A stretch of 64,000 bases of DNA from Paulownia fortunei (taxonomy: Eukaryota; Streptophyta; Magnoliopsida; Lamiales; Paulowniaceae). Positions 51,166-64,000 of this stretch are shown piece after piece; position 1 is the first letter of the stretch; the number at the start of each line of letters is the position of its first letter. The DNA is taken from contig CM033113.1 of assembly GCA_019321725.1 (NCBI GenBank), positions 10,602,001 to 10,666,000 on the forward strand. The letters are read 5' to 3'. The notes below the pieces were generated by a model, which made no database searches, was not told the DNA's origin, and was given only the letters and a program-made list of their open reading frames with translations. The position numbers were made by a program, and so were the translations under genes.

Positions 51166-51563
51166 TCAAATTTGTATAACTAATTTTATTATGTAAATAA
51201 GGTGTGATTTATAGCAAAATAAAAATTAAAAAAAAAGTAAATAAAAATTATTATAATGTATATTAATACAATTAAGAACTTTTGTTTTAGTATGCGTTCT
51301 CTATACTATTATAATCATAATTTTCTATTTATTTATTTTAAGTTTAATTGAATGTTAATTTATTTAATAAATTTAATGCTGAATAAAATTTGGAATCAAT
51401 TAATTGACATTTGATATTAGAAGGGCAAAGTATTACATAATTTCTTATGAAGGCGCAAAGTGAATTTATCCTTTTACTTATTTTAGGGGCATTTTTGTAT
51501 ATCATTATTGATTATTTTAGTTTTGACACGAACCGTACTAAAATGGGTAAAATGAATTTAATC

Positions 51564-53444
51564 ATATTTCTTATCCAATTAATGTACCAAATGTAGGGTT
51601 AGAGAATTTATCTATATCTCTGTCATATTCAAACCAAACAAAATATAAGAATACATCAACATAAAGTAATACAAAGATTACATATATTGATTAATTGATG
51701 ATTTTATTATAAACCGACTTAATCTAATATGTCAACTTATAATGGACTTAATTTAATATGTGAACCAAAGGAACCCTATAAAAATACTAACAAAAGTAGG
51801 ATGTATGGCAATGTTTTTTACCAGTAAACACATTAAAGGTTGGAGTAAAAATTATTTTAATACTCCAAATTTCATTATTAATGTAAAATTAATACATAAG
51901 TAAAAATAAATGTTAATTAATATTCGAATGTTGGCTTACATGCCAAGTTGATACATATTGACAAACTCCATATATTTTTCCATCTAAATATTTTATAACA
52001 ATAGTTATACTTTTTTAAATTATAATTTAATTTCAAGTATCCATCTAATTGTTCATGATATATTCATATGACAAAAAAAATATTATCATTATAATAATAT
52101 AAATATGAAATTGAGTAATAATAATCATATAAGTAAGATTATAGATATTTATAGTTTAGTAACCAAACTGAAAATAAAAATACAACTAGATAGCGAATGA
52201 TGGTTTTTAAAAAAATTACGAGATGAGATTTTAAATTTAAATTTAAAAAAATGAAATTTAAGAAAAAAATTCAAAGAATAATCGAAATGCAACAAAAGCA
52301 AAGCAAATTATTCTCTCTACTCTCTCTCTCACTCAAATATCAATTTTTAAAAATTAAATTCAAAATCTCATTTCATGATTTTCTCCACACAAAAAAAAAT
52401 CATTCCCGTGTACTTAATTTTTGATTTCGTTATTAAACTATGTATATTTATGCGTCTTTACTTTGTATGATCGTTTTATAGTATCCATGATAAAAACTAT
52501 TAGTCAAATGAATTTATCATACAGAACAAAAAGAATACTTAAAATTAACTCGGGGATATATCCATCATTATATTATATTATAAATAGAGAATTGAATGGA
52601 ATCCATTCAATATGTACTAATTGAATATTTACTCTAAAATTCAACTATTAATTAAAATATTTGTAAAAACTTATGTATCACTTAGATAATATGGCAAATC
52701 TCGGGAATCTATTAGTTTACTTATAAAAAGTCATGTATCACATTACCGAAATTTCATATATCAAAATAATTTAACTTTTTTTAAAATCGAAATAAAAATC
52801 TTTTGGATGAGAGAGAAATAAGAATGAAATTAAATTTTAAGATTTTTAGCCTTAAGGTCGGACTATCCAATTTGATCGGTTCGATTATAAATTAATTGTT
52901 GGTCCAATCTTGTTAGTCATAAATAATAATTTTACAGTTGAAACAATCAAATTAATTTTTATTTTTATTTTTATTTTTTTTATTTTTATTTTTATTTTTT
53001 AAAAAAGTTTAAAATCTTAAACTTAATATTTTGTTATATTTATAAGTGATTATTTGAATCTTGGGCCTTTTAGATATTTTTTAAATAATTTTTTTTTTAA
53101 AATATTTTATATAATATAATAAAAAATATATTTAATTTTTATTAAATCAATTCGATTAATAATTGAATCGATCTACCTAATTCAATTCGCGAGAAGTGGA
53201 TTATGAAAATACTGCTTCCAACCAAACACCATTGACTATGCAGAAACCAGAAAACAATCGTGTTGTAGAAAGAGCGACACTAGTTGAAACTGGAAAAAAT
53301 TGGAGAGCACATTAGTCCTACTATTTTCTATTGCAGTGTCCAGTGTGCCAATGTCCGAATAAGTCCAACCCCGCAAAGCAAAAACTTCAAACCCCTCAAA
53401 ACCCCCGCGATTTCAGGCTCCCACTTTTAGAGAGAAAAACCCAG
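51564..53444. other. AT-rich intergenic sequence and LysM-gene promoter side
   Basis: No supported gene. A (TTTTTA)n-like T/A run lies at about 52960-53000. The last 250 bases rise in GC content and should include the promoter and leader of the LysM gene. Confidence 0.5.
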
Positions 53445-54630
53445 ATGTCGAATCCCCCACGCGCCGCCGGAGATCTCGGCGGAGACGGCGAAGACGGCAA
53501 CAACAATGAAATAGAGAAGACGGTGGCGAAAACGGCCGGGTTTGTAGTCTTCTCAGGAATCGCGATGAGCATTCTTAAAGCCCTCAACCCTTTCAACAAT
53601 AGTAATCAGTGTAGTACCCCCAAAATGGAGCCACTCAATGAGTCAACTCGGATCGAGAAGACTTTGATCCAGCCTCCGCCGCCATGTTGTCAGTCCTCTC
53701 AGCAGCCACCCCTCCAAGAACCACTTTTTCAGGTAATAATTTTGATAATTATGTGCTTTTATTGTCTTTTTTGGTTTCTGTCGAGTTGTCAGTGGATAAT
53801 TTTCTTTTATTGCGCATACATGTATACATTGCTTGCAGACAGTTTAATTTTTTTTTTGTGTGCACTAATTACTATCCTGTGAATCTTGTTGGTGGCATTC
53901 CTAACTAGTATTTTTTGCTAGCATAGATAATAAATACATTAATACTTTCCCTTACGGTACCATCCCACTTAACATTCATGATTGAGGTGGAAAGGTTTAT
54001 AATTTTTTTATTTTTTTGGCGTTATTAAACTTAATACTTAGAGAAAGTTGGAAGCCCCAAATCAGATATACTTTGGGGATTAAGTTTATTTTATAATCTT
54101 ATAGTCACCTTGTGTATTTGTCCTTGCCTGGTTTCATATTTACATATTTATATGTTGTGGTAATTTTCTTGAAGCTTTAGATGAAGTGCATAATATGGTA
54201 GAGGTTGCAACATGTAATTAGATCGTATACATACATGATGTATGTGCTTGTGTTGTCATTAGACTTGAATTTGATTGTTTTCACAATGTATTTAGAATCC
54301 TGTTACTACGCCTGTGGATTTTCATGTGGTGGAATCTTCGACAAAAATTGTAGAGATTGTGAAGGGAGATACTCTTTGGGGCCTGTCTAGAGAATATGGG
54401 GTACATACATTTAAAATTATCTGTCTTCATTTACTAAAGTTTTTCTCTTTTGTTGGCTTCAAAAAATTAGAATTCTTTTGATAGTCTCTCCTTTTGATTT
54501 TCTGGAAGTTGATTTTGAGTTCACTTGTTTATTGATGGAAATGGTTTAGGTATCAATTGAGGCAATTAAGGAGGCAAATGGGCTTACAGGTGACACCATC
54601 TATGCTGGGAAGAAGCTCATTATTCCTTAG
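53445..54630 (+). CDS. LysM-domain protein, 157 aa, three exons
   Basis: Exons 53445-53732, 54296-54400 and 54550-54630 join in frame (474 bases), with CAG|GTAATA and GGG|GTACAT donors and TTTAG acceptors. Residues 1-25 are Gly/Asp/Asn-rich. Residues 28-46 (AKTAGFVVFSGIAMSILKAL region) form a short hydrophobic stretch that may be a membrane anchor. Residues 50-105 are a Pro/Gln-rich linker. A single LysM domain ends the protein (112-157: KIVEIVKGDTLWGLSREYG, IEAIKEANGL, IYAGKKLIIP). LysM modules bind N-acetylglucosamine glycans in other proteins. This small intracellular or membrane-associated plant type has no kinase domain and no clear signal peptide, so its ligand is unknown. The start is the first ATG of the frame; upstream in-frame codons lack an ATG. 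Confidence 0.9.
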
Positions 54631-56647
54631 TACAAAAGCTCCTTCACGATAGTGATTTAGTTCATCTTGGTTTCTTTCATTCTTAGCTAGATGGAGAAGA
54701 GTTGAGATCTGTTTGGAAGTGTATCTCTGTTAAAGAAAGACAGGTTATGGTTCAAATGGGGTATCCTATACACTGGTTATGTTTTATATAATGTATGAAA
54801 TGATAGTTTTGGGGTTTAATGTATGGGAAAGTGATGAAATCAATCATGCGTATGTCTCCATAGCTTTAACATGAAATGAGAATTTATCTATCTTACTTAT
54901 TCCTGTCTCATGCATCATGGAGCTGTGTTCTAATTACTATGTGTGTTGCCTTGATTCTTTAAAAGGAAATTGTTATTTGGATTCTTCGAATGTTGTTATC
55001 TAGATGTAATTATGTTTGATGGCAGAGGAAATGGAAACTTTTTCTCTTTAAAGGCACTGACACTATGCAAGTGTTGAGTCATATAAACACGTCCATTGAC
55101 CATTCTAGATGCGGTATAAAAGCTGTCTATCTACTCTACTAATTGTGAGCTGAAGCATAGTAGGGATGGTGAATATGTGCTGTGGTGCGCTATAAAACAA
55201 TCATGTTACTTAAGCCTTTAGGTACAAGAGAAAATTAATATTTTGTCATTACCTTTTTCTTCTTCTTCTTCTTCTTCTTCTTCTTCTTCTTCTTCTTCTT
55301 TGGCTGCTTAATTTTGATTCTTCTGAGTTGAAGCTTATACTCTTGAGTGTTAATTTTGATTACATATTCTAATATGTTTATTCTGATAACAAAGCACTTT
55401 TGTGTAGTGAAGTTTCACTTTTTCAAGTTGGCTGGCTGAATTTACAGTGACTTACCTTTCAATGGTCCCAGAATCAACATTCTTTCTGTGGACCTGGTAA
55501 ACACAAATTGTCTAGTTGATGGGAATAGGGAAGTGTAGGAAGATAGCTCCTTAGTGATCTCCACCTCTAGAAAATTCCCGCAAAGTGCACTTCTGATTGA
55601 AGAGTAAAAATTAAGTATAAAAGTTTCTATATTGAAAGGGATTCTGCAGTAATCTGATGAGCTTCTTAAATCAAAAATAAAGAAAGAGGTAAAAGAAGTG
55701 TTGGTCCGAGAGGTGATGCAATAGGTGTTGGTGGGCTTAAGAAGCATCGGTCCCAGATCTTTCGACTGCAGAGAGCTGGAGGTTTTCGCAACTCCCTACC
55801 ATTTTCTGCTGCTTCTTGAGACAAGGATGATTCAACCTGACTTGAACATTTTGTACTTTAGAATTTTAGCCATCTCATTTATCTGATTAAGGTTTCAAGC
55901 CTCCATACTTTGCTGAGTGGTTGAGATTAGAAATTGAAAATGCTGCTACGCAACTGCTTAAGCATACATAATCTGATGCCAAGAAAGCATTCAGCAATGT
56001 GATAAGGCTCCAATGTTATCAATTGGGTTTCGTAAACAATGACAAAAGATTACGAGGGGTAGAGGTTTTTAGTTTTCCATCACATTTGAGTTCTCTGCTC
56101 ATATCCATTTATGAGATATCACAGGGATGAAAATAATATGTTGGAATGAGTAATGTAGGTTGGCATGACTTTTCGCACGATTTAATTTAGTGTTAAGAGT
56201 AATGCAATACTTGGAGCGAGTGAAAAAAAATCAGACTATATTGACTTGATAAGATCTAAAATAATCTAGTTGTTAACATTGCTAAAAGAACCTTCGGCTG
56301 CTAGTTTTCTAAAACAAATAAAGAGGGTTATACACCAGGTATAATACAATCTTTACAGATGATTAAGGTTTTGCAGCTTGAGACATATTTAAGCTAGAAG
56401 GAACCCTCGTTCCTCAATCTTCACCATCATAAATACCCTTGATTCAAACTTTACGAGCATCAACCATGATTGCCACGCAAATGAGATAATAAATTAGGGA
56501 TGAAAATCTGAAGTACAACCAAATTGATATCATCAAAAGAGTACAATGTCATATAAAGAACTTGTTCAGGAAAAAGATTTCTGTGAGGTCAAAAAGTAAT
56601 AAAACGTTGCTAGGCAAAATGCATATATTGTAAGATTTATGCAGGAA
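54631..56647. other. 3' UTR of the LysM gene and intergenic sequence
   Basis: The first 150-250 bases are probably 3' UTR. The rest holds a (TTC)n microsatellite (55257-55301) and no supported gene. An open frame of 101 codons on the minus strand (55747-55442) matches no family I know and has no splice or promoter support. Confidence 0.45.
55257..55301 (+). repeat. (TTC)n microsatellite
   Basis: About 15 uninterrupted CTT/TTC units. Confidence 0.9.
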
Positions 56648-56711
56648 GGTCCAACTATAACTAAGCTGCCCCGATGTTGGTGGCCTTGTTGAGGATAAGG
56701 TCCAACTAAAA

Positions 56712-59224
<2,513 letters not shown>

Positions 59225-59274
59225 TGTGGTGAGGTGGTGAGAGGTGAGGCCGCGGGCTGCTGGAGGGAGGGTTT

Positions 59275-59511
59275 TGGGCAAAATGACAAGGTAAAAGAAA
59301 CCCTACCTAAATATGAATGATGTGGAGCTGGTGGGGAGTATGTCGTAAGTTTAACTAGTTTAGGGGTCTGTTTACAAATTTTCTTGTCTATTGACTCTAA
59401 ATTGAAAATTTTGTTTATGTAAATGCACACATGTATAAGTTGAGTTTACAATAATTTTTGATAAAAACATAATCTGAATATAATTTATTTAGTAAAGAAA
59501 TGTGATGGGCC
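59275..59511 (-). promoter_or_regulatory. RPL11 promoter elements
   Basis: AAACCCTA (59298-59305) resembles the telo-box. TGGGC (59275-59279) and TGGGCC (59506-59511) resemble site II motifs. Telo-box plus site II is the known signature of plant ribosomal protein promoters. They lie about 50-290 bases upstream of the ATG. Confidence 0.45.
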
Positions 59512-60913
59512 ACAATTTAATTGCAATTGGATATAATCATAAGGTCAAAAAAAATATTTCAGACCACAAACTTACGAAATTCTAATAGTTCATACATCAT
59601 ATCATATAGGAGTACATCGATCAACATTCAACTATAAATACTTTATTATCACAATGGTGAGGTAAGTCAATTTTATCGGATATTTACTTTCTGTTATATA
59701 ATTCGTGGATCCCTAATAATTATTTATGTTACAGATAATATTCAATTTAATAATTTTTTGAATTGAGATGGGAGAGGCAATTTTCGAAAACTCCAAATTA
59801 GTCACATTATAATAAAAGAATTGCAATAATTTACTATATTATGCTATTAGTTTCAGTAAGATGAGAAAATAAATTTCATGCTATTATTTTCAAAATAAAC
59901 CCATATAAGAAATTTTGTGTACATGGGAATTTAAAATAGTGAAATTGCATTACATTCATGCTATTTTCATGTCTACTAAAGTTAGTTTTATGATTTGTAG
60001 AATGCTATCTTAATTATTCACAGATATATAGTTTGAATAAGTCAATATATTAGTTTGGCGAACTTTAAGTCCGACATAAATCAAATTTAGTTAGTAGGAT
60101 TTCAGTTCATACATGTTTTATTTGAAATTAATCCGAGCTAAAGGCTGATTACATTGCATCTGACAGATTATACTTGTAGTATCATATTGGCGTCACATTT
60201 ACATGTACATTGATATGGGTAACATTTTAATATTATCATGGATTAGCATTCGTCAATAAATATATCGGTATAAAACTAAAAAGTAATGTGGTCTAAATTT
60301 AGTTTAATTAATGTTGGGTTCAATTTATCTAGACTATTGCCTGGATTGATTGAATTTTATGTGCTTTTTGGACTCAGGCCATGAATGATAGACTCTCGTG
60401 TGAATTGATTGGATTTTATGTGATTTTTGGAGTCAAGCCTTTTATCTGTGAATTGATTGGATTTTATTTGTACGACCCTTTTATCTGTGATTGGTTATGA
60501 GAATGTGTGAGTTCTCGTTGATTGCTTAAATTATGAATGATTTCTTTGATAAATGTTATATAAACAAATAATAGAATTTTTTTACTAGTTAATTGCCTTC
60601 TTATTTATTTTGCTATATAAACTTATCATAGGTAAGTTGTTTACTCAACACATCACATGGACAATTTTTTGGAGCATAGAATTTTCCTTTTATTGTTGTT
60701 TCAATGTTAATATACTAAATCAACCCGACAACAAGTGGTGTCTTTCATTCTTTTCATTATTTATACCATTAATTCTTTGACTATGTAACAATCAAAAACT
60801 TGATTGCAACAAGTCTTTGGAAAAAGCTTATATTCTGGCATAATGTATATAGGAATCCAGAGACTTGATCAAGTCCAATGCATCAGAATGTGGTGCCATA
60901 TGCCGTTCCATCC
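59512..60913. other. Intergenic sequence between RPL11 and the RING-CH gene
   Basis: No supported gene. Bases 60320-60500 hold three near-identical GAATTGATTGGATTTTATGTG-like segments (about 60348, 60405 and 60441), a small local repeat. Confidence 0.5.
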
Positions 60914-62390
60914 CTACAAAATGTTAATCCCTCGAAAGAACCATAGCATCAGGAAGGCCAGAACCAAGCATGCCAACAGCAAATTGCAGAAAGATTGCTT
61001 ACAGCGGCGCGAGCTCTCCTGGGAAGTGTCTAGACTAGCTGCCATCAGCCTCATCTCATCCCATTCCATCATGAATATTGAGGTTTCCTCTGCATTGTTG
61101 CTGATGTTTTTCGCCGTCTTTCCACAAATTTCGCACAATCTGCTAGAGGAACCAGAAAAAATGTTACTTGGTTTAGGCTCTTAGGGAGAACTATAAATCT
61201 TGACCAGGGTCCCCTTACCAATGAGATTTAGAACAAACTACACAAATTTCTGAATCAGATTTCTAAGAACACCATTCTGAGTATTAATACTATATATATG
61301 TGTGTATACAATGAAATGAAGTCACTCCCAATAATATTCAACAGCCTCTCCATAGATTCATTCCCTTTCTTAAGAGTTAGTGAAATGAAATACTCCAAGA
61401 ATTGTTCAACAGTAGCAAAAACTTTAAAAAAGGATGAATTTCAACTTTCAAGTTCTCTCTAGGACCAACCTTGAATTAAATTGAGTACGTTTGTGAAGTT
61501 TAGCTCAAGCAGTAAAGTTGATATTTTTCTGTGATTTTGCTGCTATGATATATATAACCATTTCACTTAAAACAAAATCAATCGAGTACACTTATTTTCA
61601 TATCAAATGTTCCTACAATTCACCATGTATGTATTTTACTATCATCTTTTTGATTACCTTTAACTCAGTAATTCAATTTCTAGTTTTCAATAAGAACTAT
61701 CACATATTTACGGATACCCATCAAGTGCATGCGATCCACAATCAAATATTTACTTACAAAAATATTATATAAACTTATTGTTCACCTCAAATAAAAGATG
61801 AAATACTAATTTAGAATATATAATTTGAACTGTTGATAAGGGCCACTATCTTTACCGGATTGCCAAGAACCTAAAGCCATTAACTATCCAAACAACAGCA
61901 CAAACATGGATTAATCACAGCTCATTATTTTTTTTTTTCACTTTGGGGGAGAGGGTATCTTGAATTTTTACCTATCTCCTTTCTGGCTAAACCAGGCCTC
62001 AGCACAGTGCTGATGTGAAGAACCTAGCTCCCCTTTGCAATCACAACCAAGTGGGATGAGTTCCAACTCCCTGGATGAAGGTTCTGTGCCAAAATGACAA
62101 ATTCTGCACACTTTCTCTGCCTTGGAATTTTTGCTGTTTCTTGATCTCCCAACACCACCCTCCTTTATATCAATGAAACAGTCACCATCCGATGTCGTCT
62201 TTTCTTCCCTCTCACCCTCCCTCCCTGCATCAATCCTTTCGGCTCTTGGATCTCCATCTTCTCCGAAACCTGTAGGCTCATCAGAAGAATGATCTTTACC
62301 AGCTGCTGAAGTTTTAACTGCTCTAATTTCAGAATTTCTTGAGCTGACATTGCCTTCTACGAGGCCGCGTACTTCTGTACCCATTTTCAT
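60914..62390 (-). CDS. Small RING-CH (RINGv) protein with C-terminal membrane segment, 214 aa, two exons
   Basis: Exon 1 is 62390-61972 and exon 2 is 61139-60914. The AG|GTAAAA donor and GCAG acceptor join GAT-AG to A-TTG in frame (645 bases). Residues 1-90 are charged and disordered. The RING-CH domain follows, with all eight ligands: C95, C98, C116, C118, H126, C129, C142, C145 (VCRICHFG, LGCDCKGELGSSHQHC, WFSQKGDRLCEICG). The intron splits the domain just before the last Cys pair. A hydrophobic stretch at about 190-208 (FCNLLLACLVLAFLMLWFF) is a likely tail anchor. RING-CH proteins are usually membrane-bound ubiquitin ligases (MARCH-like). The substrate is unknown. Confidence 0.9.
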
Positions 62391-64000
62391 TGAGAATGCT
62401 TCAACTTATTAAGTGCAAAAGTACAAAGAAAGATCAATTTTTTCTTGAATTCAACTTATATGATCATATCAGAAAATATTGCAAAACTGGTGGGAAAGCA
62501 AGAGATAGATAAAGGGATGAACTTAATCAGTTCCAATCTGCAAACTTTTGGAAGGTATAGAGATGTTCTTCAAGCATTTTTGAAATCCTTATCTTTTGCC
62601 TAAAGTTTATGGCAGAGGGATATTCTGCCTGAAATATGCTTCTTCTTATATATATTTTTTATGACAATCAATAATTTTCTTACTTAAGACTATCTAATTT
62701 TTCAACTAATTTATTACTATATTAATTTTTATTTTAATGTTCATTTTTTTTTTTTGAAAATCATAAATTTTGTTTTGGTTGTGAGAAAAAAAAATTAATT
62801 AAATTTGATTATTTAAAAGGATATCTAAATTCGTTGACCTACCGTAGGAACTCGACATTCTATTATGAATGATTAAATTATGTATCTTGGAATTTTGTTT
62901 TTGTTTTTTCAAAGAACAAGATCAGGTAACTTGAAAAATATTGTGATGGAAACTTGAAAATGAGAGTAATTTGTGGGGATCAATGTCGTTATTCCTTGTT
63001 GGCCTTTGAATTTGCATGAAAGAAACCACCAAAACAGGTCAGAATGCTTTGATTGGAAGAAAGCTAGAGAGGGATTCAGACAAGAAACCTTATTTTATAT
63101 TCTTCTTAAAACCTTCTCTATTTATTTATTCTTTGTTTGGTTAGAAGTGAATAATTTATAAGAGATATGAAAAAGATCCTGTCAAGTGAACATTGGACAG
63201 TATCTTCTTAATGATCATAGATAAGAATACATCCAAATTCTTGAGTAAAATTGCTGGGGAAAATTTGGATGAGTTTGATTTTGGATAATTAGGGAGAATT
63301 CCCTAAAACGGTGTAAATACAGAGTAAATATAGGTACACCACCTTATGTTTGGATAATTATATTATCTATTTTTGACGTTTGCGTGTTCTGTTAAATAAA
63401 TAAACCCAACTATCAGCAAAAAAAAAAAAAAGTTTAATTTAAATCCAATTTTGCGCCCACATAGATTGATTTTGGGGTTTCAATTTTTTATGAACAGATT
63501 ACCATGGGGATAATTACATAAGCCTCTATTGTAGCTTAGTCTAAATACAAGTCGATCATTCCTAAAGTTTTTGAAACTACATCCACCGCTCTAAAATTTG
63601 TTGTCATCTTAAATATTATGTCAGTCAATTATTATACCCCAACATCTTTATTTCGTGAAAAAAACAAGTTTTAAACATTCATGTTTATACATATTTACAC
63701 AAATCTCGATGATATTTATTCAATTTATACTAATTTTCGTCAAATATTACAGTGTTTAGCCCTTTTGATGTGATGGTACCAACCTCACTCTTACATGGAT
63801 GAAAGTCATGATTTCAATCTCCATTCCCCTTTCCTCTACTACTCCTATTTAAAAAAAAATAAAAATGATGTGGTAGACCTAAATTTCAATTAGGACGTTT
63901 AGCTTGGTTTAGGGATAAAAGTGTCGTTAAATATTTAAGATATTTTATTATTTTACCAAGATAATTATAAGGGATCTAACTATGAAATTAATTTTTTTTT
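62391..64000. other. Promoter side of the RING-CH gene and AT-rich intergenic sequence
   Basis: Bases 62391-62640 are probably leader and promoter of the RING-CH gene. The rest is AT-rich, with no supported gene. Phrases at 63310-63360 and 63500-63600 (GGATAATTA, CATCCACCGCTCTAAAATTTG) look like the inverted-repeat family seen at 1620-2660, but the copy cannot be delimited here. Confidence 0.45.

Larger units (their letters stand above)
47740..51563. mobile_element. Long palindromic (foldback-like) element split by later insertions
   Basis: The left arm is 47740 to about 48065. The right arm, about 51285-51563, is its reverse complement with divergence. The outer ends read GGTTAAATTCATTTTACCC and GATTAAATTCATTTTACCC. 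Further in, both arms share AAGTAAA, ATAAATT.ACTTTGC, TTTTATTCA..ATTAAATTTAT, AAATAAATTA and AGTA/TGTAGAGA in the same order. The arms are about 280-325 bases. Between them lie about 3.2 kb containing a gypsy-type LTR and a GC-richer organelle-like block, so the insertions fell near the centre of an originally short hairpin element. No target duplication was seen at the outer ends. Confidence 0.65.

Noticed and set aside
50849..51196. 115-residue open frame in the GC-richer block
   Set aside because: It lies in organelle-like non-coding DNA, has no recognised family, and its composition follows the GC content.
53331..53444. Upstream extension of the LysM frame (38 codons)
   Set aside because: It begins at TTG, not ATG. 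The first ATG of the frame is 53445, and the shorter protein matches the family layout.
55442..55747. 101-residue open frame on the minus strand
   Set aside because: No family match comes to mind, and there is no promoter, splice or conservation sign. Left as intergenic.
60804..61184. 126-residue open frame on the plus strand
   Set aside because: It is antisense to exon 2 of the RING-CH gene, and the minus-strand reading is clearly the real one.

Overview
The window is nuclear DNA from a flowering plant, almost certainly a eudicot. It is very AT-rich. Its genes have plant-type GT..AG introns and encode plant families: a DUF1685 protein, a chloroplast J-domain/ferredoxin protein, a LysM protein, cytosolic ribosomal protein uL5/L11 and a RING-CH protein. 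The spaces between genes are filled with decayed transposons. An asterid is possible from the look of the repeats, but I cannot fix the species.

Layout. Bases 1-280 hold the first exon of a minus-strand gene that runs off the left edge. From about 1.6 to 26 kb there is no intact gene. This part holds an inverted-repeat region (1.6-2.7 kb), a local duplication (4.4-5.05 kb), LTR-like debris (8.0-9.4 kb), a large Ogre/Tat-like LTR (about 9.55-16.0 kb), a CACTA-type terminus (19.57 kb) and another hAT-type element with about 300-bp internal repeats (21.55-23.45 kb). The LTR contains a hAT element with a perfect 8-bp target duplication, and that hAT element contains a second, smaller hAT element.

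Bases 26,665-27,474 are an intact single-exon DUF1685 gene. A decayed second copy lies in the same orientation at 36.07-36.77 kb. Between them sits a degenerate BED-finger hAT transposon (about 30.07-35.33 kb). A nine-exon chloroplast DnaJ/4Fe-4S gene fills 37,911-45,666 on the minus strand.

From 46 to 53.4 kb there is again no gene. It holds the second copy of a roughly 600-bp dispersed repeat and a long palindromic element (47.74-51.56 kb). The two arms of the palindrome are separated by a Ty3/gypsy-type LTR and a GC-richer block that looks like plant mitochondrial DNA. The right end is gene-denser: a three-exon LysM gene (53,445-54,630, +), RPL11 (56,712-59,224, -) and a two-exon RING-CH gene (60,914-62,390, -).

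The genes are independent housekeeping or regulatory loci, and nothing suggests a cluster or shared pathway. I found no convincing new biological system. The most interesting points are the nested transposons with readable target duplications, the split palindrome carrying organelle-like DNA, an in-frame 51-bp duplication across the RPL11 stop codon, and a 22-base homopolymer next to the splice site of the ATG-only coding exon of RPL11.
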